A DNA stretch of 16,346 bases from CAZCBD01 sp964496755 (GTDB lineage Bacteria > Bacteroidota > Ignavibacteria > Ignavibacteriales > Melioribacteraceae). The notes beneath the pieces were generated by a model. The model was not told the DNA's origin and did not search any database. It saw nothing but the letters and a program-made list of their open reading frames with translations. Position 1 is the stretch's first letter, and each line of letters starts with the position of its first letter. The stretch covers positions 1-16,346 of the forward strand of contig CAZCBD010000040.1 in assembly GCA_964496755.1 (NCBI GenBank). Direction: 5' to 3'. A program made the position numbers and the translations under genes. Shown here piece after piece: positions 1 to 6,432 of the stretch.

Positions 1-19
1 TTTTGTATCATGGACAAAA
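1..19. repeat. Short inverted repeat at window edge
   Basis: TTTTGT at 1-6 is complementary to ACAAAA at 14-19 around a 7-nt loop. The surrounding sequence resembles a dispersed intergenic repeat that I recall from Bacteroidota-type genomes (a CTTTTGT...ACAAAAG core). The element runs off the left edge, so its full extent cannot be seen. A short reading frame on either strand here is too small to call a gene. Confidence 0.35.
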
Positions 20-62
20 GAAATGAACAGAACATGTTGCGTTGAGGTGAACTTAAGCATAC

Positions 63-109
63 TTCGACAGGCTCAGTATAATTTCGACAAGCTCAGTATG
101 ATTTCGACT
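63..109. repeat. Tandem 20-bp repeat, two copies plus a partial third
   Basis: The unit TTCGACARGCTCAGTATRAT occurs at 63-82 and again at 83-102 with two G/A differences. A third copy is cut off after TTCGACT at 103-109. The TTCGACARGCTCAGT core matches a repeat type I remember seeing scattered between genes in Bacteroidota/Chlorobi-type genomes. It lies beyond the operon terminator and shows no coding potential. Its function is unknown. Confidence 0.75.
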
Positions 110-271
110 ACGATGAATTAAACAGGTTTGCTAGTTTTGACGACGAACCGGCATTTCTACCAGTGAGCCGGAATCTAAATATAGAATTGCAACTAAATGT
201 GTGTAATTCTGTTTATTGACAGCAAAAAATATTTTATCACCTATATAAAATGTCTGTAAATATTGGAGTAT
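110..271. other. Non-coding stretch downstream of the operon
   Basis: I see no supportable gene here. It contains a small potential hairpin, CCGGC at 148-152 against GCCGG at 167-171 with a 14-nt loop. The frame open on the plus strand around 141-220 ends in a stop, has no start with a ribosome binding site, and resembles no protein I know. It could be decayed repeat sequence. Confidence 0.4.
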
Positions 272-302
272 AAAAAAAGCGGGCCTCGACAAAAGCCCGC
301 TT
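272..302 (-). terminator. Rho-independent terminator of the flagellar operon
   Basis: A perfect 8-bp stem joins AAGCGGGC at 277-284 and GCCCGCTT at 295-302, with a 10-nt loop. Read on the minus strand, the stem is followed at once by a run of seven T (278 down to 272, shared with the end of the stem). It sits about 55 bp after the flgE stop codon and is the only strong intrinsic terminator I see, so it marks the end of the transcript. On the plus strand the stem is followed only by TT, so it is unlikely to work that way. Confidence 0.92.
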
Positions 303-306
303 CTGA

Positions 307-339
307 CAAACTATGAGAAGAATCAGCTCCTCATGTTTG
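307..339 (-). other. Hairpin between flgE stop and terminator
   Basis: CAAAC (307-311) pairs with GTTTG (335-339) and ATGAG (313-317) pairs with CTCAT (330-334). Together these give a 10-bp stem with one bulged T at 312 and a 12-nt loop. It lies immediately before the terminator hairpin on the flgE message and could protect the 3' end. Function is inferred only from position. Confidence 0.5.
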
Positions 340-356
340 GGCAGTGGTTCTTAAAT

Positions 357-2054
357 TTATCTCACAATATTTGTAATCTCTTGCAATAATGTATCGGAAG
401 TTGTAACCACTCTGGCATTAGCTTGGAATCCTCGCTGGGCAACAATCATACGAGTAAATTCTTCAGACAAATCAACATTAGATTGTTCTAATGCACCGGA
501 CTGAATCGTTGTACCGGTAGTTTCACCCGGGTCACCGATTACAGGATCACCCGCGTTTGCGGATACTTGGTACATATTATCTCCAACGCTAATTAAACCA
601 CCATTGTTTTTGAATTTGGCTAATAAAATCTGAGCCATTAAACGAGTTTTGCCATTTGAAAATACACCTTTTATATTCCCATATTGGTCAATACTTAAAT
701 CAGACAGTACCGCTGCATCGGAGCCGTCTTGACTTAATGATGAAACAACTGAATTTGCCGATGTTTGTGTTATACCATCGAACTTAGTACCAAAATCCAT
801 AGTAATTACTTGCGGACTGGCTCCACCATTGGGTTGAAATTCAAATTTAGGGGGATTTGGGGTTACAGTAGGATTACCACCATTAGAATCAAAAGAAATT
901 GTTCCGTGAGGATCACCAGTTATAGTACCACTTGAAGCCGGTACAGAAACCCTGTAATCCCAAAGATTTGCATTGGCAGCTCTGCGTGCAAAGCGAACTG
1001 TTAAAGTATGAGAAATACCTAAGGAATCAAAAATAGTAACGGTACCATCAACAATATTAACTTCTCTATTGTTATCAGTTACGGCCGAAATAGTTTCGGT
1101 TTGGTTATTTAGAGTTAATGAGCTGATATTTAAATCAAAATTTAAATCCAATGATGGTGTAACGGTAGGATTAACATTTATATTTTCCAAATCAGCAATA
1201 TCGGTTAAGGTTCCGGGAGTAGTGGAAGGTTCAATCGTACCACCGGCAAATTCAATAGTACCCACATTTACAGGGGCAACAACTTGGGTATTATTTCCGT
1301 CATTGGTTAAAATTCTATAACTTACCGCAAAAGAAGGATCGGTACCTGCCGCAACTCCATCATCATAAGTTAATGTTGTTTCCATTTTATATGCATCACC
1401 ATAAGTATTATATACAACACTATTGGTAACAAAGGTATCGCCATCGGTTAAACTGCTACTATCAATATTACCTGAAAGAACAACTTCATCCGAAGCTGTT
1501 TTTGTACTTGTACTATCAAGATTTCCACCCCAAGAAACATGTTCGGTAGCTACTGCAGGAAGTTTTAAATTTGTATCAACAACAATATCTTCCAAATTAT
1601 TTCCGGGAGGAATTACACCTTTGGAAGTTGCCATTCTACCTTGAACAATTGCTCCACTTTGAGTATTAACTAAATTCCCACCTGAATCAAAAGCAAAAGT
1701 ACCGGCACGACTATATAATTGCTGACCATTAGAATTTAATACAAAAAGAGAATTACCTTGTAAGGCTAAATCGGTAGTAACTCCGGTTCTTTCAAAAGTA
1801 CCTTGACTCCAGTCGCGATCAATTGAATTAACCTTCATGCCCAATCCAATCTGGAAAGTATTTGACCCGCCGCCGCCATTACTTGGATCGCTACCAAACC
1901 TAACAAATTGATTAAAAGTATCGCTAAAAGTTACTCGGGAAGATTTGTACCCGATTGAGTTTACATTTGCAATATTATTTCCGATTGTATCCATCATAAT
2001 TTGATGGTTTTGTAAACCGGACACACCTGAAAATAATGAATTTAAGAGTGCCAT
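357..2054 (-). CDS. flgE: Flagellar hook protein FlgE
   Basis: Structural subunit of the flagellar hook, exported by the flagellar type III system and assembled outside the cell under the FlgD cap. The N-terminus (MALLNSLFSGVSGLQNHQ, then an NNIANVNSIGYK stretch) is the conserved rod/hook domain. The C-terminus (QSNVDLSEEFTRMIVAQRGF, then QANARVVTTSD) is the matching C-terminal helix. The middle is Ser/Thr/Asn-rich, as expected for exposed hook domains. At 565 aa it is longer than the roughly 400 aa of the enteric protein. The frame stays open four codons further to a TTG at 2066, but that TTG overlaps the Shine-Dalgarno. The ATG at 2054 sits 5 nt after GGAGG (2064-2060) and is the better start. 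It is the last gene of the operon, preceded by a structured leader and followed by a terminator. Confidence 0.96.
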   Translation of the reverse strand: MALLNSLFSGVSGLQNHQIMMDTIGNNIANVNSIGYKSSRVTFSDTFNQFVRFGSDPSNGGGGSNTFQIGLGMKVNSIDRDWSQGTFERTGVTTDLALQGNSLFVLNSNGQQLYSRAGTFAFDSGGNLVNTQSGAIVQGRMATSKGVIPPGNNLEDIVVDTNLKLPAVATEHVSWGGNLDSTSTKTASDEVVLSGNIDSSSLTDGDTFVTNSVVYNTYGDAYKMETTLTYDDGVAAGTDPSFAVSYRILTNDGNNTQVVAPVNVGTIEFAGGTIEPSTTPGTLTDIADLENINVNPTVTPSLDLNFDLNISSLTLNNQTETISAVTDNNREVNIVDGTVTIFDSLGISHTLTVRFARRAANANLWDYRVSVPASSGTITGDPHGTISFDSNGGNPTVTPNPPKFEFQPNGGASPQVITMDFGTKFDGITQTSANSVVSSLSQDGSDAAVLSDLSIDQYGNIKGVFSNGKTRLMAQILLAKFKNNGGLISVGDNMYQVSANAGDPVIGDPGETTGTTIQSGALEQSNVDLSEEFTRMIVAQRGFQANARVVTTSDTLLQEITNIVR

Positions 2055-2058
2055 AATA

Positions 2059-2143
2059 ACCTCCAATTTTAATTAACATGTGATTTAACGTCAGTCGTTC
2101 GGTTAAATCCGGATGTCCTTGGAAGGTCCCATCCGTGTTAATT
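2059..2143 (-). promoter_or_regulatory. Candidate structured flgE leader with ribosome-site complement
   Basis: In flgE sense orientation three helices abut. P1 pairs AATTAACA (2143-2136) with TGTTAATT (2078-2071), 8 bp. P2 pairs CGGATG (2135-2130) with CATCCG (2115-2110), 6 bp and a 14-nt loop. P3 pairs GATTTAAC (2109-2102) with GTTAAATC (2089-2082), 8 bp and a 12-nt loop. Only three nucleotides (2081-2079) are unpaired at the junction. P1 ends 6 nt before the GGAGG ribosome binding site. The P2 loop contains ACCTTCCAA (2127-2119), which can pair with TTGGAGGT (2066-2059) over 8 bp with one bulged T, covering the ribosome site. The pairings are seen directly; regulation is inferred. It matches no riboswitch class that I know. 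The recurring TTAAC/GTTAA boxes allow alternative pairings, or protein binding at DNA level. Confidence 0.5.
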
Positions 2144-2161
2144 TATGTTAAACTATTTTTT

Positions 2162-2189
2162 ATTTAAGTAGCAAAAACCACACTGTCAA
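2162..2189 (-). promoter_or_regulatory. Possible internal sigma-70-like promoter for flgE
   Basis: A perfect TTGACA (2189-2184) lies within the last codons of the preceding gene. It is followed after 16 bp by TTAAAT (2167-2162), or after 17 bp by TAAATA. The -10 match is only moderate. Transcription would start near 2155, just before the structured flgE leader. Some Bacteroidota use a different housekeeping promoter consensus, so this call depends on lineage. Confidence 0.3.
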
Positions 2190-2544
2190 TATTGGTAAAC
2201 ACATTTTCTTCGCCTTTCCCAACAGGTAAAGCGGTAATTACCGTTCTGTTCGGGATATTAACGATAAAAGCAGTATTATTCATCATAACCAATGAATCGT
2301 GTGCACCTTTTGCTTCAGCTTTCCCAACAGCATCGTTTAACTTTGCAATATCAGCATCGTTTAAATTGATGTTGCGGGATTCTAACCTTTTTGTTGCATG
2401 AGCAGATATTTTAAGTTTGTTTAATTCCTTTTGGAAAACATTACTAAAACTATCACCTGCAACTTTAGTTCTGTTTGGAATTACGCTGTCTTTTTTCGTA
2501 ATCGGAACAAACGGAACTTTCACTCCATTGATAAAACCAGCCAT
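2164..2544 (-). CDS. Flagellar operon protein, Flg_new (TIGR02530) type
   Basis: A 126-aa protein of unknown molecular function. The arrangement ISAHATKRLESRNINLN (about 46-62), followed by a helix and then AFIVNIPNRTVITALP (about 92-107), fits the 'flagellar operon protein' family (TIGR02530). That family is typically found between flgD and flgE in Firmicutes, Geobacter and Bdellovibrio, and this gene sits exactly there. The family call is from memory of the motif and location. No signal peptide or membrane segment is visible. The ATG follows GGAGG, which is read as the last Gly-Gly codons and stop region of flgD, so the two are translationally coupled. Because it is co-transcribed with hook genes, a role in hook assembly or export is likely but unproven. 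Confidence 0.82.
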   Translation of the reverse strand: MAGFINGVKVPFVPITKKDSVIPNRTKVAGDSFSNVFQKELNKLKISAHATKRLESRNINLNDADIAKLNDAVGKAEAKGAHDSLVMMNNTAFIVNIPNRTVITALPVGKGEENVFTNIDSVVFAT

Positions 2545-2545
2545 T

Positions 2546-3238
2546 TTAGCCTCCGATGCTTGATGGTTGTATTATTTCATAAATATCGGACAAGGAATAT
2601 TCTTTGCCACCAATAACAACTACCGAACCATGATCGGTAAATCTTAATGCATCAACTAAACCAACTTGGTACAGTTGCGCATCTGTAGCTTCACCATTCA
2701 GTGCAGTAGCTTTAATACTTACAGAATAATTTCCGGCTGCAATTTTGTTTCCATTGTTATCAAGACAATCCCAGGAGATTTTATATTCACCGGCAAGTGT
2801 TTTATCTCCCTTTATTGTTTTAATTAATTGTCCACTGGAATTTTTGATTTCAATGTTCACGGATTTTGCATCTGCCGGAAGCACATAAGCAAAATCAATT
2901 TTCGATTGCTTATCATAATTAATATTGCTGTTTTGCAATTTCACTTCTTTCCCGATAAGACTTGTACTCATCGTATTATTAATAGATTGGGCAAGCTGGA
3001 AATCTGCATTAATACTTTTGTCAAGCGCCTTACTCATATTCTGCAGTTGCTCTAAGGAGCTAAACTGAGCAAGTTGAGCAGCATACTCATCGCTTTCCAT
3101 CGGATTCAAAGGGTCTTGATATTTCATTTGCTGAAGCATCAGCTTAAAGAAATCATCCTTACCCAAAACCGATTTTCCTTTGTTTGCCGTTTGTGTAGTT
3201 CCATCCATAAAACGTATGTTTGATAAATGTTCAACCAT
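2546..3238 (-). CDS. flgD: Flagellar hook capping protein FlgD
   Basis: FlgD forms the cap at the tip of the growing hook and guides FlgE polymerisation. The N-terminal signature DFFKLMLQQMKYQDPLNP (about 29-46) followed by AAQLAQFSSLEQLQNM is diagnostic. Residues about 115-180 (IKNSSGQLIKTI, then GEYKISWDCLDNNGNKIAAG) are the FlgD immunoglobulin-like domain. Length (230 aa) is normal for the family. The ATG at 3238 follows AAGGAG at good spacing. It lies 10 bp after fliK and before the Flg_new gene. The last two glycine codons double as the Shine-Dalgarno of the next gene. Confidence 0.96.
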   Translation of the reverse strand: MVEHLSNIRFMDGTTQTANKGKSVLGKDDFFKLMLQQMKYQDPLNPMESDEYAAQLAQFSSLEQLQNMSKALDKSINADFQLAQSINNTMSTSLIGKEVKLQNSNINYDKQSKIDFAYVLPADAKSVNIEIKNSSGQLIKTIKGDKTLAGEYKISWDCLDNNGNKIAAGNYSVSIKATALNGEATDAQLYQVGLVDALRFTDHGSVVVIGGKEYSLSDIYEIIQPSSIGG

Positions 3239-3248
3239 TTTTTTCTCC

Positions 3249-5411
3249 TTAGGCTAGGTATTCAACAGTGTTGTAACCCATCCTTCTTATAGTTGATCTT
3301 TCATTTTCTTCCGTTAAAACCGATTCATCATAGTTTAGATTCTTTGAGTTTGAACTATTATTTTTGTTTTCACCAAAATGTGATCTTTCATTTTGATGAT
3401 TCTGATCCGAGAGAGAAATATTTACCGAACCAAGATCAACACCATTTTTTAGAACACTCTGCTGCAAATCTTTAATGTTCGATTCAACAAGTTTTCTGGC
3501 CGCTTCGTTAGTTACTTCAATATGAGCATGAACACTTTTTTCGTTTTGCTCTAAAGTTATTTTCAACTTTCCAAGATGTTCCGGTTCCAACTTTATAACC
3601 AAAGATTTTTCTTCATTTCGATGAATAAAATTTGAAAGCTCTTTTACAAGGTTAACCGCATTTATTAATTTTGGTTTTTCCGATATAATTGATTTTTCGG
3701 TAATTGAATTATTCAGCATCTCTTTAAATTGATTATTGTTATTTTCCTTAATAACCTTGTTATCAATTTTTTGCATGATACTTTCAAAGTCTTTTCCAAA
3801 ATTAAAACCCTTGCCTGTATTACTTTCATTTTGGCTTTGAGAATGTGAACCTGTCTCGCTATTTGAAATAACGCCCGCTTCCTTTGTTGAATTTCCCTGA
3901 ATCATATTTTGCTCGGGAATAGATTCATTTTTCAAATGAACTTGATTTTGAACAGTTTTTAATATACTGCCGTCTTTACCATTTGAATTGCTTAACGGAA
4001 TAGTTGATGATTTAACCTCATCCGAAACAATACCGCTTTTATGCGGTTTATTTGTTCCGATCGGCTTATCATTTTCAGCTTGAATTTTTGCCTTTTGCAA
4101 TCCGGTTTTTAAATCCATTTTAAATTTTAATTCCGAATCTTTTTTCTCTAATGCAATTTCAGCGTTTTTATCACTATTTCCCGCAATCTTTTTTTCTTCG
4201 AGCTTGAAATAAATAGTGTTTTCATCCTTTGTTTTCGTTTCTGCTACAGATTTCATTTCTTCAAGAATATTTCTTGATTGAACATTTTTATCCGTAGATT
4301 CTGATTTTTTAGGATTCGCTTGTAAAGAAATTTCAGATTCTGATTTTTTAGGATTATCTGAAGTTGCTTGCAAAAATTCCTTTTGAATCTCGATGTTCTT
4401 GGAATCAGATTCCTTCTCTTTTGAAACATCGGTTGTTATTTTGTCGGAAAAACTCACGCTAGAGGCAATCTTTTCAGAGATGTTGTCACTTGAAGTAATT
4501 TCACTTGCTACATCTCCATAATCAGATTGTTCCGGCATTAATTTTTTCCCGAACAGTAGTTCATTTTCTGCAGAAAAAGTATCAGTTGCAGAAAGATCAC
4601 CGGTTGCAGAAAAATTACCGGTTGCAGAAAGAGTATCAGCTGTGGAAGTATCCGCACCGTTTGCCTCGTTCAAACCAAAATTATTATTAGTTTGAACTTT
4701 TTCAGGTTCAAGTAATTTGGAATCTTTAAAATCAACTTTCACACTTATTTCAGGTTCATCCTGCACTGACGAAAATGCTTTTTGAATATTCAACTCTTCG
4801 GAATCATCACTTGCTGAAGCAACAATATCGGATTCTTGAATTTGACTTGGTTTCAGTTCCAAATTCAGAATTCCCGAAGAGGTTTGAATTTCAAGCATTA
4901 CAGTTTTACCTTCTTTAAGTGCTTTGTTAATTTCAGAAATCAAATCACTTTTGGCGGAATTTTCATCGGCATAATTTATACCGAACGATTTGTTTTGCAA
5001 ACCGCTTTCCGCTTTGGGCACTAACCCGATACCCCTCAGAAACGCCAATAAATTCTGGGTTTCTTTTTCGCTTAGCGTTTTTTCTTCGGTAATTAATTCT
5101 AATTTCTCTTCTTTAGATTGCTTTCCAGTAAGCTGGATTTCATCGGCTGATTCTGAATTAGTAATTAATCCCTGCAACAGTGAAATTAGATCCTTTAAGT
5201 CAGAAGAAGAATTACTCCCTTCTGCTTCCGAAAAAGAACCGGCTAAGCTCACTGCATTTCCGCCAAGCATGTTCAAATTATTTGATTCACCGAGATTAAC
5301 TTTCATAATATCGGAAAACAAATAATTGGCATTATTTAATTTTTGCGAACCGAAAAATCCCAATACATTCGGGCTATTTCCGGTCGGCAAAAACATTTGA
5401 TTGATAACCAT
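3249..5411 (-). CDS. fliK: Flagellar hook-length control protein FliK
   Basis: FliK is the secreted ruler that measures hook length and switches export from hook to filament substrates. The C-terminal Flg_hook domain is at about 603-670 (SLVIKLEPEHLGKLKITLEQ, then an amphipathic helix and VLKNGVDLGSVNISLS). The preceding ~580 residues are low-complexity, rich in Ser, Glu, Lys and Asn, as is usual in FliK. At 720 aa it is much longer than the ~400-aa enteric protein. Two stretches of internal repeats lie in the ruler region (see the repeat entries). The ATG overlaps the stop of the upstream gene as TAATG, with AGGAG upstream. The identification rests on the C-terminal domain plus position before flgD. 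Confidence 0.93.
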   Translation of the reverse strand: MVINQMFLPTGNSPNVLGFFGSQKLNNANYLFSDIMKVNLGESNNLNMLGGNAVSLAGSFSEAEGSNSSSDLKDLISLLQGLITNSESADEIQLTGKQSKEEKLELITEEKTLSEKETQNLLAFLRGIGLVPKAESGLQNKSFGINYADENSAKSDLISEINKALKEGKTVMLEIQTSSGILNLELKPSQIQESDIVASASDDSEELNIQKAFSSVQDEPEISVKVDFKDSKLLEPEKVQTNNNFGLNEANGADTSTADTLSATGNFSATGDLSATDTFSAENELLFGKKLMPEQSDYGDVASEITSSDNISEKIASSVSFSDKITTDVSKEKESDSKNIEIQKEFLQATSDNPKKSESEISLQANPKKSESTDKNVQSRNILEEMKSVAETKTKDENTIYFKLEEKKIAGNSDKNAEIALEKKDSELKFKMDLKTGLQKAKIQAENDKPIGTNKPHKSGIVSDEVKSSTIPLSNSNGKDGSILKTVQNQVHLKNESIPEQNMIQGNSTKEAGVISNSETGSHSQSQNESNTGKGFNFGKDFESIMQKIDNKVIKENNNNQFKEMLNNSITEKSIISEKPKLINAVNLVKELSNFIHRNEEKSLVIKLEPEHLGKLKITLEQNEKSVHAHIEVTNEAARKLVESNIKDLQQSVLKNGVDLGSVNISLSDQNHQNERSHFGENKNNSSNSKNLNYDESVLTEENERSTIRRMGYNTVEYLA
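4296..4355 (-). repeat. 21-bp direct repeat inside fliK
   Basis: A 21-bp sequence beginning AGATTCTGATTTTTTAGG on the plus strand occurs identically at 4296-4316 and 4335-4355, a 39-bp period. It encodes NPKKSES twice with a 13-residue period. Perfect identity at the DNA level points to a recent in-frame duplication. Confidence 0.85.
4570..4641 (-). repeat. Four 18-bp tandem repeats inside fliK
   Basis: Four consecutive 18-bp units, each starting GCAGAAA on the plus strand, lie at 4570-4587, 4588-4605, 4606-4623 and 4624-4641. A weaker partial unit follows. They encode six-residue steps TLSATG, NFSATG, DLSATD and TFSAEN. They lie in the disordered ruler part of FliK, where copy number changes would alter length without breaking the frame. 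Confidence 0.85.
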
Positions 5412-5968
5412 TATTTTACTCCTGTTATTTGTGTTACTTTGTCAGGGGCCAATAATGAGAGTATCTCGCCGGCTTTCTTTTTCTTCATTTTGTAAATAAT
5501 ATCTTTAGCTTTATCAATCGGATAATCCTTAATTATAGTAGCGGCTTTTTGCGAATCCATTGTTTCGTAAAGCTTAACTGTGGCTTTTAGCCATGCAAAA
5601 TAAGTACTATCCTTAGATTTAGCTTTGTTATCGGTTATTAGTTTTATTCTTTTGTCTTTTTCTTTAATTAAGTTTTCTTTGCTTACAACTATATTTTTTA
5701 AATTATTATTTTCAGCTTCAAGTATTTTAATTTTATTAATAAGTGTAGTATCCTGATAAACAAAAAACGTATCAATTCTGGTTTTTTTATAGTAATTTTT
5801 TAAACTATCAACCTTTTGACCAAGTTCATAATTTATTCGTTGAACATTTGGTGTCGGAGTAAAATCCAACTGAAAGATATTGTTATACCTTAAGTTTAAG
5901 ATATACATTGCTGCCGCAACAAAAAGAAAAGCGATACCGTATGTTAATAAATATCCTAATTTTTCCAT
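5411..5968 (-). CDS. MotE/YlxF-like flagellar membrane protein
   Basis: A 185-aa protein with one N-terminal membrane segment (about 6-25, YLLTYGIAFLFVAAAMYIL). A likely coiled coil follows (about 70-110, NKIKILEAENNNLKNIVVSK). The C-terminal domain (about 120-183, with LYETMDSQKAATIIKDYP and KKKAGEILSLLAPDKVTQIT) resembles the MgtE N-terminal/FliG-like helical repeat found in MotE family proteins. It occupies the place of ylxF between fliJ and fliK in the Bacillus fla/che operon. In rhizobia MotE is a periplasmic chaperone for a motility protein; the role in this setting is not known. The bulk would lie outside the cytoplasmic membrane. Its start follows the fliJ stop as TAAATG, and its end (GGA GTA AAA TAA) supplies the fliK Shine-Dalgarno. 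Confidence 0.75.
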   Translation of the reverse strand: MEKLGYLLTYGIAFLFVAAAMYILNLRYNNIFQLDFTPTPNVQRINYELGQKVDSLKNYYKKTRIDTFFVYQDTTLINKIKILEAENNNLKNIVVSKENLIKEKDKRIKLITDNKAKSKDSTYFAWLKATVKLYETMDSQKAATIIKDYPIDKAKDIIYKMKKKKAGEILSLLAPDKVTQITGVK

Positions 5969-6409
5969 TTATCTTTCTTCCCTATTAAAATTAATAGTTC
6001 CGATTTCATCCAAAAATACTTGTTCTTTTCTGTTTTCTTCATTTTTAAAAACCATTTTCATATTTTCTTCAAGCTTTTCAAAAATTTTTTTTTCTTTAGT
6101 CTTTTCAGCTAAAATTTTCACTTTTTCTTTTCTTTGGCTTTGAAGTTTTTTTAATTCTTCATTCAGCATTTCAATCTTTTCTTCAACAAAGTTTTCATAG
6201 TTTGAAAAAAAAATAGATTCGCTTGCGCTTCTGATTTTTTTTTCTAAAAAATTCTTTTTTGATTTCGACTTTTCTTCAATTGTTTTTTTTATTTCTTCCT
6301 TTTTTTTAAAGATCGCATTATCAATTAAGGCTAATTCCTTTTGGGCTTTTTTTACAAGAATTATTTTCACCCGTTTAATTGAATCGAATTTATATTTAAA
6401 TTTTGCCAT
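5969..6409 (-). CDS. fliJ: Flagellar export protein FliJ
   Basis: FliJ is the small coiled-coil stalk of the flagellar export ATPase, working with FliI and FliH at the cytoplasmic gate. The 146 residues are almost entirely charged helix. The opening, MAKFKYKFDSIKRVKIILVK, is typical of FliJ, and Lys/Glu-rich heptads run to about residue 125. The sequence is weakly conserved in this family, so position directly after fliI is important evidence. The frame can be extended five codons to a TTG at 6424. I prefer the ATG at 6409, which gives the usual FliJ beginning. The DNA is strongly A-rich on the coding strand, with several T-runs on the plus strand. Confidence 0.88.
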   Translation of the reverse strand: MAKFKYKFDSIKRVKIILVKKAQKELALIDNAIFKKKEEIKKTIEEKSKSKKNFLEKKIRSASESIFFSNYENFVEEKIEMLNEELKKLQSQRKEKVKILAEKTKEKKIFEKLEENMKMVFKNEENRKEQVFLDEIGTINFNREER

Positions 6410-6432
6410 AACTTTTCCATTCAATAATAAAA

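Noticed and set aside
216..248. Plus-strand promoter (TTGACA at 216-221 and TATAAA at 243-248)
   Set aside because: The spacing of 21 bp is too long and nothing downstream on the plus strand is coding.
2110..2135. P2 hairpin of the flgE leader as an intrinsic terminator
   Set aside because: No T-run follows on either strand, and flgE is read through this region.
2071..2143. Identification of the flgE leader as a c-di-GMP riboswitch
   Set aside because: c-di-GMP control would suit motility, but the sequence lacks the conserved GEMM motifs and helix layout as I know them. I report the structure without assigning a ligand.
4990..5325. Plus-strand open frame of 111 codons over fliK
   Set aside because: Antisense to a low-complexity coding region and without a start signal; a shadow of fliK.
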